Positions 6,185 to 6,967 of a stretch of DNA of 6,967 nucleotides are shown piece after piece (the first letter of the stretch is position 1; each line of letters begins with the position of its first letter). Made by a program: the position numbers and the translations under genes. The stretch is from Komagataeibacter kakiaceti JCM 25156 (lineage in GTDB: Bacteria; Pseudomonadota; Alphaproteobacteria; Acetobacterales; Acetobacteraceae), in contig NZ_BAIO01000099.1 in the NCBI RefSeq assembly GCF_000613305.1, positions 1-6,967 of the forward strand. The letters are read 5' to 3'. The notes under the pieces are model-generated. The model had not been told where the DNA came from. It saw only the letters and a list, made by a program, of their open reading frames with translations, and did not search any database.

Positions 6185-6253
6185 CTATCTATCTCCGCTT
6201 TGTGAGATGTCCCGGTTCCGGCCGGGGTTTCGGGAGATCGCGAATTGCGGCAT
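6185..6253 (-). pseudogene. ccdB: Truncated CcdB-type toxin gene (first ~16 codons)
   Basis: The ATG at 6253 follows the ccdA stop after four bases, the normal ccdAB order and spacing. The frame begins MPQFAISRNPGRNRDI, which matches the conserved N-terminus of CcdB gyrase poisons as I know the family (MPQF..yRNPgRnr.iPY). At about 6205 the similarity ends. The frame runs on as SQSGDR to a TAG at 6185-6187 instead of the roughly 100 residues of a full toxin. The DNA-gyrase-binding body is therefore absent and the product cannot be toxic. The break marks the right-hand junction of the inserted lower-GC block. Confidence 0.75.
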
Positions 6254-6257
6254 CGGC

Positions 6258-6527
6258 TCAGAGCGTCGAGAATTCGTCGCTCAGGAAGCCGTGCCGCGCG
6301 TGCAGATCGTTCACCGCGTCGATCACGCCGTCGAGCTTGCGCTGTTCGTCCTCGCGTTGCTGGCGTGCGGATTGCAGGTAGTCGCCCAGCAGGGTTTCGA
6401 CCGTCGCCGAGAGATTAGGCGTCACTTCCCGGACCTGCGCCAGCAGATCGGTGTTGAGCGACAGATTGACCGGGCGGCGAGGCGCGTTCCGATCATAGGA
6501 AACGCCGAGGCTGGTGCGGCTGGGCAT
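6258..6527 (-). CDS. ccdA: CcdA-family type II antitoxin (orphaned)
   Basis: An 89-residue antitoxin. The N-terminal half (RRPVNLSLNTDLLAQVREVTPNLSATVE, read as residues 17-44) is the ribbon-helix-helix DNA-binding domain that represses its own operon. The C-terminal half (about 60-89, ending HGFLSDEFSTL) is the flexible region that wraps CcdB, and its FSDE-like ending is a family hallmark. The ATG at 6527 has a strong AAGGAG seven bases upstream. A longer frame reaches back to 6785 but lacks family similarity and would cover the traG start. The partner toxin gene follows in the normal order but is truncated. This protein therefore has no local target and may act only as a repressor, or as an anti-toxin against CcdB from other plasmids. 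It is convergent with the UDG-like gene and divergent from traG. Confidence 0.85.
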   Translation of the reverse strand: MPSRTSLGVSYDRNAPRRPVNLSLNTDLLAQVREVTPNLSATVETLLGDYLQSARQQREDEQRKLDGVIDAVNDLHARHGFLSDEFSTL

Positions 6528-6534
6528 GATCCGA

Positions 6535-6559
6535 CTCCTTATGCGCATATCGCGCGCAT
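6535..6559 (-). promoter_or_regulatory. ccdA ribosome binding site and palindromic operator candidate
   Basis: The minus-strand AAGGAG (6535-6540) is the ccdA ribosome binding site. It abuts a perfect 10-bp palindrome TATGCGCATA (6540-6549). A second inverted repeat, ATGCGC-N7-GCGCAT, spans 6541-6559 and shares the left arm. Ribbon-helix-helix antitoxins autorepress by binding short palindromes near their start, so this is a reasonable operator. It could also affect the divergent traG promoter. No clear -35/-10 pair was identified. Confidence 0.4.
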
Positions 6560-6690
6560 GAGATGAGGATGCCGACGCCACACCGCAACGCGCAAGTATT
6601 TTTTCGCTTCTGTACGCACTGGTACGACAGGTGACACAGGACGCTTGATTCCCGGAAAACCCCGGTTCTTCGCTGTCTTTCATGACGCGG

Positions 6691-6695
6691 GGAGG
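6691..6695 (+). promoter_or_regulatory. Shine-Dalgarno GGAGG of traG
   Basis: A near-perfect GGAGG lies five bases before the ATG at 6701 and fixes the traG start. The region from 6560 to 6690 upstream of it holds no gene; I saw no convincing promoter hexamers in it. Confidence 0.75.
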
Positions 6696-6700
6696 ACTCG

Positions 6701-6967
6701 ATGGATCAGCCGGGAACACGTATCCAGTGGGGGCAGGCGCTCGTGGTTCTGTCCATGATCGTGCTGTCCTGGTGGACGGCGACACAATGGACTGCCTGGG
6801 AACTGGCGTTCCAGCCGGAACTCGGCCGACCGTGGTTCACGGTTCTGCATCGTTGGCCGGTCTATGCGCCACCGCTTTTTTTCTGGTGGTGGTACGAGTT
6901 CGACGCCTACGCACCAGCGGTGTTCGCGCGGGGCGCCTGGATCGCGGGCTCGGGCGGTGTGCTGGCC
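6701..6967 (+). CDS. traG: TraG/VirD4-family conjugal transfer coupling protein (3' partial)
   Basis: Only the first 89 residues are in the window. The full protein should be an inner-membrane ATPase of roughly 600-700 residues that hands the relaxase-DNA complex to the type IV secretion channel. The sequence RIQWGQALVV followed by a hydrophobic segment (about 13-31, ending in TATQWTAW), a periplasmic stretch with ELGRPWF, the aromatic FFWWWYEFDAYAP (60-72) and the start of a second membrane segment (74 onward) match the N-terminal membrane domain of TraG proteins. The Walker motifs lie beyond the window. The ATG at 6701 is chosen from the GGAGG five bases upstream. GC-rich composition matches the relaxase and differs from the cargo between them. 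In relatives traG usually follows the relaxase closely; here it is about 5 kb away and needs its own promoter or read-through. Confidence 0.85.
   Translation, partial: MDQPGTRIQWGQALVVLSMIVLSWWTATQWTAWELAFQPELGRPWFTVLHRWPVYAPPLFFWWWYEFDAYAPAVFARGAWIAGSGGVLA

Larger units (their letters stand above)
1518..6205. other. Inserted lower-GC cargo block between relaxase and the ccd/traG segment
   Basis: GC-rich transfer genes flank a block of visibly lower and uneven GC that contains only non-transfer genes. The right edge is placed at about 6205, where ccdB similarity stops in the middle of a codon series. The left edge lies between the relaxase stop and about 1560, where composition changes. No transposase, integrase, convincing terminal inverted repeats or target duplication was seen, so the mechanism of acquisition is unknown. 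The block may be a composite of several events. Confidence 0.5.

Noticed and set aside
1523..6200. AAGCGG at 1523-1528 and its reverse complement CCGCTT at 6195-6200 as terminal inverted repeats of the cargo
   Set aside because: Only six bases are exact and the extension aligns poorly; a match this short between two such windows is likely by chance.
6180..6566. Plus-strand 128-codon frame over the ccdA region
   Set aside because: It is antisense to the well-recognised ccdA gene and resembles no protein family.
6528..6785. N-terminal extension of ccdA to 6785
   Set aside because: CcdA similarity begins at the ATG at 6527, which has a strong AAGGAG; the extension would cover the traG ribosome binding site and start.

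Overview
The window looks like part of the transfer region of an alphaproteobacterial conjugative plasmid or integrative element, interrupted by a lower-GC block of accessory genes. The relaxase is of the DUF3363 type and the coupling protein is TraG-like. This set is familiar from alphaproteobacterial plasmids with trb-type transfer, including those of acetic acid bacteria. No 16S or other taxonomic marker is present, so the host assignment is inference.

Layout. (1) Positions 1-1517, plus strand, GC-rich: the relaxase, with its N-terminus cut off by the window edge and its C-terminus complete. (2) 1518-1634: a short, very AT-rich non-coding gap with two perfect palindromes. (3) 1635-4402, minus strand, mid-GC: an apparent two-gene operon with an MFS inner-membrane transporter first and an outer-membrane beta-barrel protein (alginate-export-like) second. 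(4) 4403-5311: a divergent XRE/MmyB-type regulator with no usable ATG/GTG/TTG start ahead of its conserved N-terminus, plus an AT-rich palindrome between the two transcription units. (5) 5312-5553: a non-coding stretch with several hairpins and repeated AGGCGG words. (6) 5554-6183, plus strand: a protein with uracil-DNA-glycosylase-superfamily-like motifs, probably started at TTG. (7) 6185-6527, minus strand: a complete CcdA-type antitoxin followed by a ccdB toxin cut after about 16 codons. (8) 6701-end, plus strand, GC-rich: the N-terminus of a TraG/VirD4-type coupling protein.

How the parts fit. The relaxase and TraG belong to one DNA-transfer machine: the relaxase nicks oriT, and TraG couples the nucleoprotein to the type IV secretion channel. 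In relatives their genes usually lie close together. Here about 5 kb separates them. The break inside ccdB at about 6205 marks one edge of the foreign cargo, and the base-composition change just after the relaxase stop marks the other. Within the cargo, the transporter, outer-membrane protein and divergent regulator form one plausible module for import or export of a small molecule of unknown identity. The UDG-like gene has its own upstream signals and may be an independent cargo gene. No transposase, integrase, tRNA, rRNA or CRISPR array was seen.
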